64,000 bases of DNA from Bordetella sp. BOR01 (GTDB taxonomy: Bacteria; Pseudomonadota; Gammaproteobacteria; Burkholderiales; Burkholderiaceae_B). A program made the position numbers and the translations under genes. The stretch spans positions 1 to 64,000 of the forward strand of contig NZ_JAHUWT010000002.1 of NCBI RefSeq assembly GCF_019218885.1. The letters are read 5' to 3'. Each line of letters begins with the position of its first letter. Positions within the stretch are counted from its first letter, which is position 1. The notes under the pieces are model-generated. The model ran no database searches, was not told the DNA's origin, and saw only the letters and a program-made list of their open reading frames with translations. This document shows, piece by piece, positions 40,054 through 48,632 of this stretch.

Positions 40054-41211
40054 ATGCCCGCCTTGAACGACTTGCCCGTAGACCTGGACCGCGCCCTGCT
40101 GGTGGGACGCGCCTGGTGCCCTGTCCCCATCGATGGCCCCAGCGTGGTGGCCGTGCGGCAAGGCCGTGTCATCGACCTGACCGCGCTGGCCCCCACCCTG
40201 GCCGACCTGCTCGACCACCCCGACCGGCTGGCCATCGTGCGCGACGGCCACGGCGAAGACCTGGGGTCGGTGGCCGACCTGCTGGCGCGCAGCCTGTCGG
40301 GCGATGCCCAGGCCGGGCCGGTGCTGCTGGCGCCCTGCGACCTGCAGCCCGTCAAGGCTGCTGGCGTGACTTTCGCGGTCAGCCTGCTGGAACGCCTGAT
40401 CGAAGAGCAGGCCGGCGGCGATGCCAGCCAGGCCGAGGTGGTGCGCGCGCGCATCCACGAACTGATCGGCTCCGACCTGTCGCAGTTGCAACCCGGTTCG
40501 CCGCAAGCCATGGCCTTGAAGGCCGAACTGCAGGCCCGCGGCCAATGGTCGCAATACCTGGAGGTGGGCATCGGCCCCGATGCCGAGGTGTTCTCGAAGA
40601 CGCCGCCGATGGCCTCGGTGGGCACGGGCGCCTGGGTAGGCCTGTTGCCGCAGTCGGAATGGAACAATCCCGAGCCCGAGATCGTGCTGGCCGTCGACAG
40701 CCGCGGCCAGGCGGTGGGCGCCGCGCTGGGCAACGACGTCAATCTGCGCGACGTGGAAGGCCGCAGCGCCTTGCTGCTGACCAAGGCCAAGGACAACAAC
40801 GGTTCGTGCGCCATCGGTCCGTTCGTGCGCCTGTTCGACGAGCACTACACGCTGGACGATATGCGCCAGGACGACGTGTCGCTGCGTATCGAGGGCGAAG
40901 ACGGCTTCGTGCTGGACGGCGTCAGCCACATGCGCGAGATCAGCCGCGATCCGCTCGACCTGGTACGCCAGGCCAGCGAATACCACCAATATCCCGACGG
41001 TTTCATGCTGTTCCTGGGCACCATGTTCTCGCCCACCCAAGACCGCGACGGCAAGGGCAGCGGTTTCACGCACCGGCAGGGCGACCTCGTGCGCATCGCT
41101 TCGCCGCGGCTGGGCGCGCTGGTCAACCGGGTGGGCCTGTGCAATGGCATTGCACCCTGGACCTTCGGCGTACGCGCGCTTTATGCCAATTTGCGCAAAC
41201 GCGGGCTATAA
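40054..41211 (+). CDS. Fumarylacetoacetate-hydrolase-fold protein, 2-keto-3-deoxy-sugar-acid dehydratase-like
   Basis: 385 residues. The metal-binding pattern of the FAH fold is visible as NPEPEIVLAV and GNDVNLRD, followed by the KAKDNNGSCAIGPF stretch. The length and the N-terminal 150-residue domain resemble XylX-type 2-keto-3-deoxy-D-xylonate (or arabinonate) dehydratases, which feed 2-oxoglutarate semialdehyde to KGSADH. This would link it to the aldehyde dehydrogenase at 29986-31416, though the two are 9 kb apart. Substrate remains inference. ATG follows CCGGAG. Confidence 0.82.
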   Translation: MPALNDLPVDLDRALLVGRAWCPVPIDGPSVVAVRQGRVIDLTALAPTLADLLDHPDRLAIVRDGHGEDLGSVADLLARSLSGDAQAGPVLLAPCDLQPVKAAGVTFAVSLLERLIEEQAGGDASQAEVVRARIHELIGSDLSQLQPGSPQAMALKAELQARGQWSQYLEVGIGPDAEVFSKTPPMASVGTGAWVGLLPQSEWNNPEPEIVLAVDSRGQAVGAALGNDVNLRDVEGRSALLLTKAKDNNGSCAIGPFVRLFDEHYTLDDMRQDDVSLRIEGEDGFVLDGVSHMREISRDPLDLVRQASEYHQYPDGFMLFLGTMFSPTQDRDGKGSGFTHRQGDLVRIASPRLGALVNRVGLCNGIAPWTFGVRALYANLRKRGL

Positions 41212-41249
41212 CGCGGCGGCCGGCGCCGCGAACGGGGACGCATACCCCG

Positions 41250-41255
41250 TATAAT
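41250..41255 (+). promoter_or_regulatory. Consensus -10 box of ispB
   Basis: TATAAT matches consensus fully, 90 bases before the ispB start, in the 134-base gap after the FAH-fold gene. No recognisable -35 lies at 16-18 bases. Confidence 0.5.
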
Positions 41256-41345
41256 TCGCCAGACCCCGGGTTCCGGCACGGCATGCCCGTGCCGGCGGAT
41301 CAAAGAGCCACGGGTCGGCTCGCCCTGTAATGTGCCGGATACGTC

Positions 41346-42311
41346 TTGAATCTCCCTGAGCTGATCGCCCCCATTGCCGATGACATGAAGGCTGTCGACG
41401 CGGTTATCCGCGGACGCCTCGATTCGGAAGTCGTACTCATCCGGACGATCGCCGACTACATCATCGGCGCCGGCGGCAAGCGCATGCGCCCGGCGATGGT
41501 GCTGATGATCGCGCGCGCGCTGGGTTACCAGGGCGATCACCACCGCCTGCTGGCCGCGGTGGTCGAGTTCATCCATACCGCCACCTTGCTGCACGACGAC
41601 GTGGTCGACGAATCCGACCTGCGCCGGGGCCGCGAAACCGCCAATGCCATGTTCGGCAATGCCGCCAGCGTGCTGGTGGGCGACTATCTGTATTCGCGCT
41701 CGTTCGAAATGATGGTCGAGGCCGGATCGATGCGCATCATGCAGATCCTGTCCGAAGCCACCACCATCATCGCCGAAGGCGAGGTGCTGCAACTGCTGAA
41801 CGTGCACGATCCCGACGTGTCCCAGGAACGCTACCTGCAAGTGGTGCGCTACAAGACCGCCAAGCTGTTCGAGGCGGCCGCCCAGGTGGGCGCGGTGCTG
41901 GCCGGCGCCACGCCCGAACAGGAAGACGCCGCCGCCGCCTACGGCCGCCACATCGGCACGGCGTTCCAACTGGTTGACGATGTGCTCGACTACAGCGGCG
42001 ACGCCCACGCGCTGGGCAAGAACGTCGGCGACGACCTGCGCGAAGGCAAGCCCACGCTGCCGCTGATCCGCGTCATGGAAACCGGCACGCCGGCCCAGCG
42101 CGACCTGATCCGCAATGCCATCCAGACGGGCGACGCCGATTTCGCCGCCGTGGCCCAGGCCATCCAGGCCACCGATGCCCTGGAACACGCCCGCCAGGCG
42201 GCCGACGCCGAGGCCGAGGCGGCCCGCCAGGCACTGGCTGGCTTTCCCATTTCCGTTTATCAGGAATCCCTGTTAGAATTTTGCGCTTTCGCGGTGAATC
42301 GCGATCGCTGA
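41346..42311 (+). CDS. ispB: Octaprenyl diphosphate synthase IspB
   Basis: 321 residues from a TTG start at 41346, beginning NLPELIAPIADDMKAVD as the family does. The first aspartate-rich motif is LLHDDVVDES near 80, the second is LVDDVLDYSGD near 205. GGKRMRP binds diphosphate. The enzyme makes the polyprenyl side chain of ubiquinone. ispB usually stands next to rplU in betaproteobacteria; here the IclR/FAH pair lies between them. Confidence 0.95.
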   Translation: MNLPELIAPIADDMKAVDAVIRGRLDSEVVLIRTIADYIIGAGGKRMRPAMVLMIARALGYQGDHHRLLAAVVEFIHTATLLHDDVVDESDLRRGRETANAMFGNAASVLVGDYLYSRSFEMMVEAGSMRIMQILSEATTIIAEGEVLQLLNVHDPDVSQERYLQVVRYKTAKLFEAAAQVGAVLAGATPEQEDAAAAYGRHIGTAFQLVDDVLDYSGDAHALGKNVGDDLREGKPTLPLIRVMETGTPAQRDLIRNAIQTGDADFAAVAQAIQATDALEHARQAADAEAEAARQALAGFPISVYQESLLEFCAFAVNRDR

Positions 42312-42383
42312 AAAGCGGTTAGTGAAGACTGCGTGAAAGTTGCACGACAACTGCGTGAAAACCGCGGTAAAACCCAAGCAAGC

Positions 42384-42460
<77 letters not shown>

Positions 42461-42627
42461 TTGATTTGGTCGAATTTCTGGGTGGTTCTTCCCAAACCAC
42501 GGCAATGGCCGGTATCGCGCAAGCGGTGCCGGCTTTTTTGCGTGTGCGGTGTTCGGCCAAGGGCGCGCGTCGGCCGTCCGGGCGGGCCGTGCACGGCCGC
42601 CACATGAGCCATCAAGAACATGCGCCA

Positions 42628-43521
42628 TCAAGACGATTCGCCGGCCACCTCGCGCGTGGCGCGCAAGAAGTCTTCCACATAGCGGGCATTGCGTGTGCCG
42701 GGCGCGCGGCCGAGCAGGAAGTGGTTTTCCACGGTGGGCAGGAAGCGCTTGGCCACCACGCCCCTGGATACGGTATCGGCCATCTGGGGGTGGACCAGCG
42801 ACAGCCCCAGGCCCGCGGCCACGAATTCGCAGAGCGTGGGCGCGGTGGTGGCTTCCAGCACATAGTTGGGCGTGATGCCGGCGCGGGCATACAAGTCGTC
42901 CACGACACGGCGGATGGCGACCGAGCCGTCAAACGCGATGAATGGCTCACCTTCAAGATCAAGCACGGATACGCTGGCCTTGCGCGTCAGCCGGTGCCCG
43001 GCCGGTAGCAGGCAGACCAGGGGGTGTTGCAGAAAGGGCTCCAGTTCCAGCTCGGGATGATGCACGCTGGTGTTCAAGAGGCCCACGTCCACCTGCCGGG
43101 TGGCAAGCCAGTCCGCCAGCACGGCCGAGGCCCGCACTTTCACTGACACGAAGACATTCGGGTGCAGCGCCAGGAACCGCATGGTGGCCAGGCGAATGAA
43201 ATGGCCCGCCAGGGCGGGCAGCACGCCCACGATGAGCTGGCCATGTTCTTCACGCTTGACGGATTCCACCGCCCGTTCGATCTGGTGCAGCCCCGCAAAG
43301 ATGCGATCCACTTCGTCATACAGCCGCATGCCCTGGGGGGTGACGATCAGGCGGCCGCGCACGCGCTCGAACAGGCGCAGCCCGGTGTGGTCTTCGAACT
43401 GCGACAGCAGCTTGCTGACGGCGGGTTGGGTGACATGCAGGTGGGTGGCGGCCGCGCTGACCGTGCCACTTTCCACCACGGCGCGAAATGCCTCGACCTG
43501 CCGCAGATTGAATGATCGCAT
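42628..43521 (-). CDS. LysR-family regulator of the ornithine cyclodeaminase-ABC island
   Basis: 297 residues. The winged helix shows TVSAAATHLHVTQPAVSKLL. The effector domain follows with no unusual insert. ATG at 43521 gives the standard MRSFNLRQVEAFRAVVE start. It is divergent from the permease gene, 107 bases apart, so it is the probable regulator of the transporter and cyclodeaminase. An opine or basic amino acid derivative is the likely effector, by context. Confidence 0.9.
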   Translation of the reverse strand: MRSFNLRQVEAFRAVVESGTVSAAATHLHVTQPAVSKLLSQFEDHTGLRLFERVRGRLIVTPQGMRLYDEVDRIFAGLHQIERAVESVKREEHGQLIVGVLPALAGHFIRLATMRFLALHPNVFVSVKVRASAVLADWLATRQVDVGLLNTSVHHPELELEPFLQHPLVCLLPAGHRLTRKASVSVLDLEGEPFIAFDGSVAIRRVVDDLYARAGITPNYVLEATTAPTLCEFVAAGLGLSLVHPQMADTVSRGVVAKRFLPTVENHFLLGRAPGTRNARYVEDFLRATREVAGESS

Positions 43522-43552
43522 CCTATAACTGTTTGGAATGGGTTGCCCTGAA

Positions 43553-43568
43553 AATGTTTTTTGACATT
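43553..43568. promoter_or_regulatory. Inverted repeat AATGT-N6-ACATT overlapping a consensus -35
   Basis: The repeat lies midway between the divergent LysR and permease genes. TTGACA, a perfect -35 box, sits at 43561-43566 inside it. TGT-N6-ACA fits the T-N11-A type of LysR sites loosely. The -10 for the permease operon is not clear (GAGTAT at 43584-43589). Confidence 0.45.
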
Positions 43569-43628
43569 CTAGGCTGCCGGCCCGAGTATGGCCATTATTT
43601 CCGGCGCCGCAAGGAATCGTTCGTCCCC

Positions 43629-44564
43629 ATGCATTACGCAATCAAGCGGATCCTGCTTGGGATCCCCACGCTATTGGCCATGTTCACGGCCATTTTCCTG
43701 CTCGTGCGAGTGGTTCCGGGCGATGCCGCCACGGTCATCCTGGGCGACCAGGCCAGTGCCGCCTCTTTGGAGGCATTGCGGATCAAGCTGGGGCTGGACC
43801 AGCCGCTGTGGCGCCAGTACGCCGATTTTCTGTTCGGCGCTTTAAGCGGCGACCTGGGCACCTCTTTGGTCACGAGCCGCCAGGTCATGACCGAGATTCT
43901 GCGTGTCCTGCCCAGTACGCTGCAGCTGGCTGCCGGCTCTATGGTGTTTGGCCTGTTGCTGGGCCTGCCGTTGGGCGTGGTGGCGGCCGTGTACCAGGGC
44001 CGCTGGCCCGATTACGTGGGGCGCGTCGTGTCCTTGCTGGGCTTGTCGCTGCCGGCCTTCGTAGGGGGCATTCTGCTGTTGCTGGTATTCGCCATTCAAC
44101 TGCAATGGTTCCCGGTCATTCCCATGGGCACTGGCTTGGTGGACGACCTGCGCGGCCTGGTGCTGCCGGTCTGTACGCTGGGTTTCATCATGAGCGCCTA
44201 CGTGGCGCGCGTGACCCGCACATCCATGTTGTCGGTGCTGGGTGAAGACTACATCCGGACCGCTCGGGCCAAGGGCATCGGCACCTTCCGGTTCGTGTTG
44301 CGCCACGCCCTGGCCAATGCCCTGCTGCCCATCATCACGGTGACGGGACTTTACTTCGGTACGCTTATCGGCAATGCCGTACTGACCGAAATCGTGTTCA
44401 ACCGGCCCGGCATGGGGCGCCTGATCCTGGGGGCGCTCAACACGCGCGACTACTCGCTGCTGCAGGGGCTGATGATCGTGTTCGCCGCATTCGTGGTGGT
44501 GGCCAATGTGGTGACCGACTTGCTGTATGGCGTCGTGGATCCGCGCGTGCGAGTGGGAAGGTGA
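43629..44564 (+). CDS. Oligopeptide-type ABC transporter permease (DppB-like)
   Basis: 311 residues with six membrane helices. The ABC permease loop (EAA motif) reads EDYIRTARAKGIG near 225. The start MHYAIKRILLGIPTLLAMF is the typical DppB beginning. It forms the inner-membrane channel together with the next gene. ATG at 43629 is preceded by AAGGA, though at 13 bases. Confidence 0.92.
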   Translation: MHYAIKRILLGIPTLLAMFTAIFLLVRVVPGDAATVILGDQASAASLEALRIKLGLDQPLWRQYADFLFGALSGDLGTSLVTSRQVMTEILRVLPSTLQLAAGSMVFGLLLGLPLGVVAAVYQGRWPDYVGRVVSLLGLSLPAFVGGILLLLVFAIQLQWFPVIPMGTGLVDDLRGLVLPVCTLGFIMSAYVARVTRTSMLSVLGEDYIRTARAKGIGTFRFVLRHALANALLPIITVTGLYFGTLIGNAVLTEIVFNRPGMGRLILGALNTRDYSLLQGLMIVFAAFVVVANVVTDLLYGVVDPRVRVGR

Positions 44565-44569
44565 GCGGC

Positions 44570-45436
44570 ATGCATACGTTACAAGCCATGCCCTCGGCGC
44601 AGGCCAGGTTCATGCGGTTCATGTCGCGCGGGGGCTTGGCCGGCTGGATCGGCCTGGGCCTGCTGCTCTTCATTACGCTGGTTGCCGTCTTTGCCCCCTG
44701 GATAGCGCCGCACGACCCGCTGGAGCAGAGCATCGTCAACCGGCTGTTGCCGCCGTCGCCCGAGTTCCTGCTGGGTACCGACAGCTACGGGCGGGACGTG
44801 CTGTCGCGCATCATCTATGGCGCGCGCGTGTCGCTGGTGGTGGGCTTTGTGTCCATCCTGATCGCGATGACGGTAGGCACGGTGGTGGGCGTGGTGTCGG
44901 GATACGTAGGCGGCCGTTTCGACCAACTGGTCATGGCCATCGTGGACGTGATGCTCTCGTTCCCGTCGCTGCTGCTGGGCCTGATGGTGGCGGCCGTGCT
45001 GGGTGCCAGTATCGAGAACCTGATCATTGCCATTGCAATCACCGAGGTGGCGCCGTTCGTGCGGCTGGCGCGGGCGCCCACGCTTGCGCTCAAGGAAAAG
45101 GAGTTCATCGAGGCCGGACGCGCCCTGGGCTTTGGCCATGCCCGGCTGATGAGCGTGCATATCTTGCCAAACCTGATGGCCGACATCCTGGTCATGGGAT
45201 CGCTGTGGATGGCCACTGCCATTCGTACCGAGGCATCGCTGAGTTTCATCGGCCTGGGCGTGCGTCCGCCTACGGCCACCTGGGGCGGCATGATCCGCGA
45301 GGGTTTCGAGAACATCCTGGATGCCTGGTGGCTGGCGGTGTTCCCCAGCCTGGCCGTGCTGCTCGTCGTGCTGGCGCTGAACCTTCTTGGCGATGCCCTG
45401 CGTGACGCCGTCGACCCCAAGTACCGCAAGGGCTGA
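44570..45436 (+). CDS. Oligopeptide-type ABC transporter permease (DppC-like)
   Basis: 288 residues with six helices. LLGTDSYGRDVLSRIIYGAR and the EAA loop EFIEAGRALGFG are family signatures. ATG at 44570 has GGGAAGG eight bases upstream; a GTG at 44561 that overlaps the previous stop is an alternative. Second permease of the operon. Confidence 0.93.
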   Translation: MHTLQAMPSAQARFMRFMSRGGLAGWIGLGLLLFITLVAVFAPWIAPHDPLEQSIVNRLLPPSPEFLLGTDSYGRDVLSRIIYGARVSLVVGFVSILIAMTVGTVVGVVSGYVGGRFDQLVMAIVDVMLSFPSLLLGLMVAAVLGASIENLIIAIAITEVAPFVRLARAPTLALKEKEFIEAGRALGFGHARLMSVHILPNLMADILVMGSLWMATAIRTEASLSFIGLGVRPPTATWGGMIREGFENILDAWWLAVFPSLAVLLVVLALNLLGDALRDAVDPKYRKG

Positions 45437-45439
45437 CCG

Positions 45440-46450
45440 ATGACTGACACGCTATCTTCCCCTTCTGCCGAGCACGTGCTTGAGATCCGTGGCCTGCGTA
45501 CCGAATTCCTGATCGACGGCCAATGGCACGCCGCCGTGCGTGACCTGTCGCTGGCCGTCAGGCGCAATGAAACGCTGGCCATCGTGGGCGAGTCCGGCAG
45601 CGGCAAGAGCATGACCGCCTTGTCGGTGCTGGGACTCTTGCCGGCCAAGTCCGGGCGCATTGGCGCGGGCCAGGTCATGTTCGAAGGCAAGGACCTGGCC
45701 GGCCTGCCGGACCGCCAGATGCGGCAGATCCGCGGCAATCGCATTGCCATGGTGTTCCAGGAGCCCATGACCTCGCTCAACCCCACCATGCGCGTGGGTG
45801 AGCAGATCGGTGAATCGCTGCGCGCCCACAAGGGCGTGTCCCGCGCCGAGGCGCGCCGCCAGGCCGTGCAGTTGTTGCTGCAAGTGGGTATTCCCTCTGC
45901 GCAGACGCGGCTGGACGACTATCCGCACCAGTTCTCCGGCGGCATGCGCCAGCGTGTCATGATCGCCATGGCCATTGCCTGCCAGCCCACGCTGCTGCTG
46001 GCCGACGAGCCCACCACGGCGCTGGACGTGACCATCCAGGCGCAAGTGCTGGCGGTGCTGAATGAACTGAAGGCCAGCCAGGGCATGTCCATGGTGTTCA
46101 TCACTCACAACCTGGGTGTGGTGGCGCTGATTGCCGACCGGGTAGCCGTGATGTATGCCGGCGAGATCGTCGAGCTCGCGCCGGTGGCCGACCTGTATGC
46201 CCGGCCGGTCCATCCCTATACCCAGGCCTTGCTGGCTGCCATGCCGCGGGTGGATCGCGCCAACGAAGACCTGCAGCCGATACCCGGAGGCGTGCCTTCC
46301 ATACGCGCCATGCCGGCGGGTTGTGCCTACGCACCCCGTTGCCCGTTGAAGATTGCCCGCTGCGAAACCGAGGCGCCGCGCCTGACGCCGCTGGCCGATG
46401 ATGCCGAACACCCCGTCCGCTGCTTCGTACGCAGCCCGGAGACGACATGA
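45440..46450 (+). CDS. Oligopeptide-type ABC transporter ATPase (DppD-like)
   Basis: 336 residues. Walker A is [11 protein letters not shown], the signature is [14 protein letters not shown] and Walker B is [13 protein letters not shown]. The C-terminal extension with [15 protein letters not shown] is typical of oligopeptide/dipeptide ATPases and can hold an iron-sulfur cluster. It starts 3 bases after the permease stop and overlaps the next ATPase by ATGA. Confidence 0.95.
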   Translation: MTDTLSSPSAEHVLEIRGLRTEFLIDGQWHAAVRDLSLAVRRNETLAIVGESGSGKSMTALSVLGLLPAKSGRIGAGQVMFEGKDLAGLPDRQMRQIRGNRIAMVFQEPMTSLNPTMRVGEQIGESLRAHKGVSRAEARRQAVQLLLQVGIPSAQTRLDDYPHQFSGGMRQRVMIAMAIACQPTLLLADEPTTALDVTIQAQVLAVLNELKASQGMSMVFITHNLGVVALIADRVAVMYAGEIVELAPVADLYARPVHPYTQALLAAMPRVDRANEDLQPIPGGVPSIRAMPAGCAYAPRCPLKIARCETEAPRLTPLADDAEHPVRCFVRSPETT

Positions 46451-47436
46451 ATACCCATGATTCCTCGCCTTCCGGCATCGTGGTCGAGAACCTGCGCAAG
46501 CACTATGCGGTGGGGGGTGGCCTGTTTGGCCGCGCGCGCCAGACTGTGCGGGCCATTGCCGATGTTTCGCTCAGCATTCCCAAAGGCCAGGCCGTGGGCC
46601 TGGTGGGCGAGTCCGGTTGCGGCAAGTCCACGGTGGCGCGTGCTGTCTTGCGCCTGGTCGAGCCCGACGCCGGCCGCATCGTGCATGACGGCATCAACGT
46701 GCGCGCCTTGTCCGGAAATGCCTTGCGCCTGTACCGGCGCCGTGCGCAGTTGGTGTTCCAGGATCCGTATGCATCGCTCAATCCCAAGCGTACGGTGCGC
46801 CAGACGCTCGAGGAGCCGTTGCGCGTGCATCGCATGGGCACGCCCGCCGAGATTGCGCGCAGCGTGGAAGCGGCCATGACCGAAGTGGGCCTGCCAGTGG
46901 AAAGCCTGTCGCGCTACGCGTATGAGTTCTCGGGCGGCCAGCGCCAGCGCATTGGCATTGCCCGGGCGCTGATCCTGCAACCGGATTTCATCGTGGCCGA
47001 TGAGCCGGTGTCCGCGCTGGACGTGTCCGTGCAGGCCCAGATTCTGCAATTGCTGAAGAAGCTGCAGGAAGACCGCGGCCTGTCGTTCCTGTTTGTATCG
47101 CACGACCTGGGTGTGGTTCGGCATTTCTGCTACCTGACCAACGTCATGTACCTGGGGCGCATCGTCGAGTCCGGCCCCACGGCGCAGATCCTGGATGATC
47201 CCAGGCACCCGTACACCCGCGTGTTGCGGGACAGCTCGCCCGTGCCGGATCCGGCTCACCGTATTGCGCTGGTGTCTACCGCGCAAGAGCTGCCGTCGGC
47301 GGCCAATCCGCCACCGGGCTGTGCTTTCCACCCACGCTGCCCGCGTGCCCAGGACCGTTGCCGCACCGAGATTCCAGTGTCGCAGCCGGTGGCCGGGCCG
47401 GCCGGCCGCACGGTTGCCTGTCACTTTCCTTTGTAG
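46447..47436 (+). CDS. Oligopeptide-type ABC transporter ATPase (DppF-like)
   Basis: 329 residues. Walker A is GESGCGKSTVA, the signature FSGGQRQRIGIARA and Walker B FIVADEPVSALDV; the C-terminal GCAFHPRCPRAQDRC motif is present. Second ATPase of the pair, translationally coupled to the first. Confidence 0.95.
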   Translation: MNTHDSSPSGIVVENLRKHYAVGGGLFGRARQTVRAIADVSLSIPKGQAVGLVGESGCGKSTVARAVLRLVEPDAGRIVHDGINVRALSGNALRLYRRRAQLVFQDPYASLNPKRTVRQTLEEPLRVHRMGTPAEIARSVEAAMTEVGLPVESLSRYAYEFSGGQRQRIGIARALILQPDFIVADEPVSALDVSVQAQILQLLKKLQEDRGLSFLFVSHDLGVVRHFCYLTNVMYLGRIVESGPTAQILDDPRHPYTRVLRDSSPVPDPAHRIALVSTAQELPSAANPPPGCAFHPRCPRAQDRCRTEIPVSQPVAGPAGRTVACHFPL

Positions 47437-47504
47437 GGCGGGGTTCCTGGCCGAGCCGCTGTCCTGCCCTTCTTCTGTCCTTCTCTATTGCACGGAGCAT
47501 CGTT

Positions 47505-48569
47505 GTGAGTTCAGCAAGCTTTATCTACCTGAGTCAGGAAGAAGCCATCAAGCATGGCGCCGATGACGTGGCGGCCACGGTGGCCGACGTGGAGCGCACG
47601 GTCGTCCTGACCTACCAGGGCAAAGCAATCGAAGCGCCCACTGCCACTTTGTTCTGGGACGTGGATCCCGCCGTGCTCAAGGGCGGCTTCGTCGGCTATC
47701 CCAGCAAGAAGCGCGCGAACATTCATGCCGGCTACATTGATGACGATGGCGTGAAGAAGGTTGCGATCAAGAACATTCCCAGCAATCCCGATAACCTGAA
47801 GAATGGCCACGGTCCGCGCGCGTCGGGCCTGGTGACGATCCTGCATCCCGAGAGCGGCTACCCGCTGGCCGTCATGGACGCCATGGTCATCAGCTGCATG
47901 CGCACGGGTTGCCTGGGCGCGCTGGGTGTGAAGTACCTGCGTTCGGCCCAGGCCGCGACAGCCGGGTTCATTGGTGTCGGGCCGGTCAACCAGGCCGCGA
48001 TCATGGGTATCGCCGAAGTCATGCCCGAGCTCGAGCGCGCCTATGTGTTCGATTACGACACCGAACGTGCCCAGCGCTTCGCAGACAAGTTCTCGCGGCA
48101 GCTGAACATCGAGATCGTGGTGTGCGCCTCGGCCAAGGAAGCCATTGTCGATGCCGACGTCGTGGTGCCCGCCACCAGCGTGCAAAACAAGGACGCCGCG
48201 TACATCGAATACAGCTGGCTGAAGAAGGGCGCCCTGTTCGTGGACCTGTCGCTGTGGGACGCCAAGTACGAAGTGTTCGAGAAGGCGGACGCCATGTTCA
48301 CCAACTCTGACCTGGTCATGGAGCGCACCACCATGACGCCGGCCTGCCTGGTGGCCGAGCAGGTCACCACCGAAGACAAGCTGGTGGATATCGGCGGCGT
48401 GATACTGGGCCAGTCGCGCGGACGGGCTGCCGATGACGACATCATCATTTACTTTGCCCGCGGCATGGCGCTGTACGACGTGATGAGCGGCTACCGGGTC
48501 TATGAAAATGCCAAGCAAGCCGGCCAGGGCCAGACCCTGAGCCTGTGGGAAGGCGAATACTGGCTGTAA
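47505..48569 (+). CDS. Ornithine cyclodeaminase-family enzyme
   Basis: 354 residues from a GTG start with CGGAG before it. The fold is that of mu-crystallin/ornithine cyclodeaminase: RTGCLGALGVKYL followed by the NAD loop TAGFIGVGPVNQAA near 160. Classic members turn L-ornithine into L-proline and ammonia; related ones make or reduce imines. The frame is open upstream into the ATPase gene, but the family start and ribosome site favour 47505. Its place inside the transporter operon suggests it processes the imported compound. Confidence 0.87.
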   Translation: MSSASFIYLSQEEAIKHGADDVAATVADVERTVVLTYQGKAIEAPTATLFWDVDPAVLKGGFVGYPSKKRANIHAGYIDDDGVKKVAIKNIPSNPDNLKNGHGPRASGLVTILHPESGYPLAVMDAMVISCMRTGCLGALGVKYLRSAQAATAGFIGVGPVNQAAIMGIAEVMPELERAYVFDYDTERAQRFADKFSRQLNIEIVVCASAKEAIVDADVVVPATSVQNKDAAYIEYSWLKKGALFVDLSLWDAKYEVFEKADAMFTNSDLVMERTTMTPACLVAEQVTTEDKLVDIGGVILGQSRGRAADDDIIIYFARGMALYDVMSGYRVYENAKQAGQGQTLSLWEGEYWL

Positions 48570-48632
48570 GGCCAGTCCAGCCATCCCGTCCATACATTGG
48601 GCAATGCACCTGCCCCCAAGGAGGAAGAAAAC

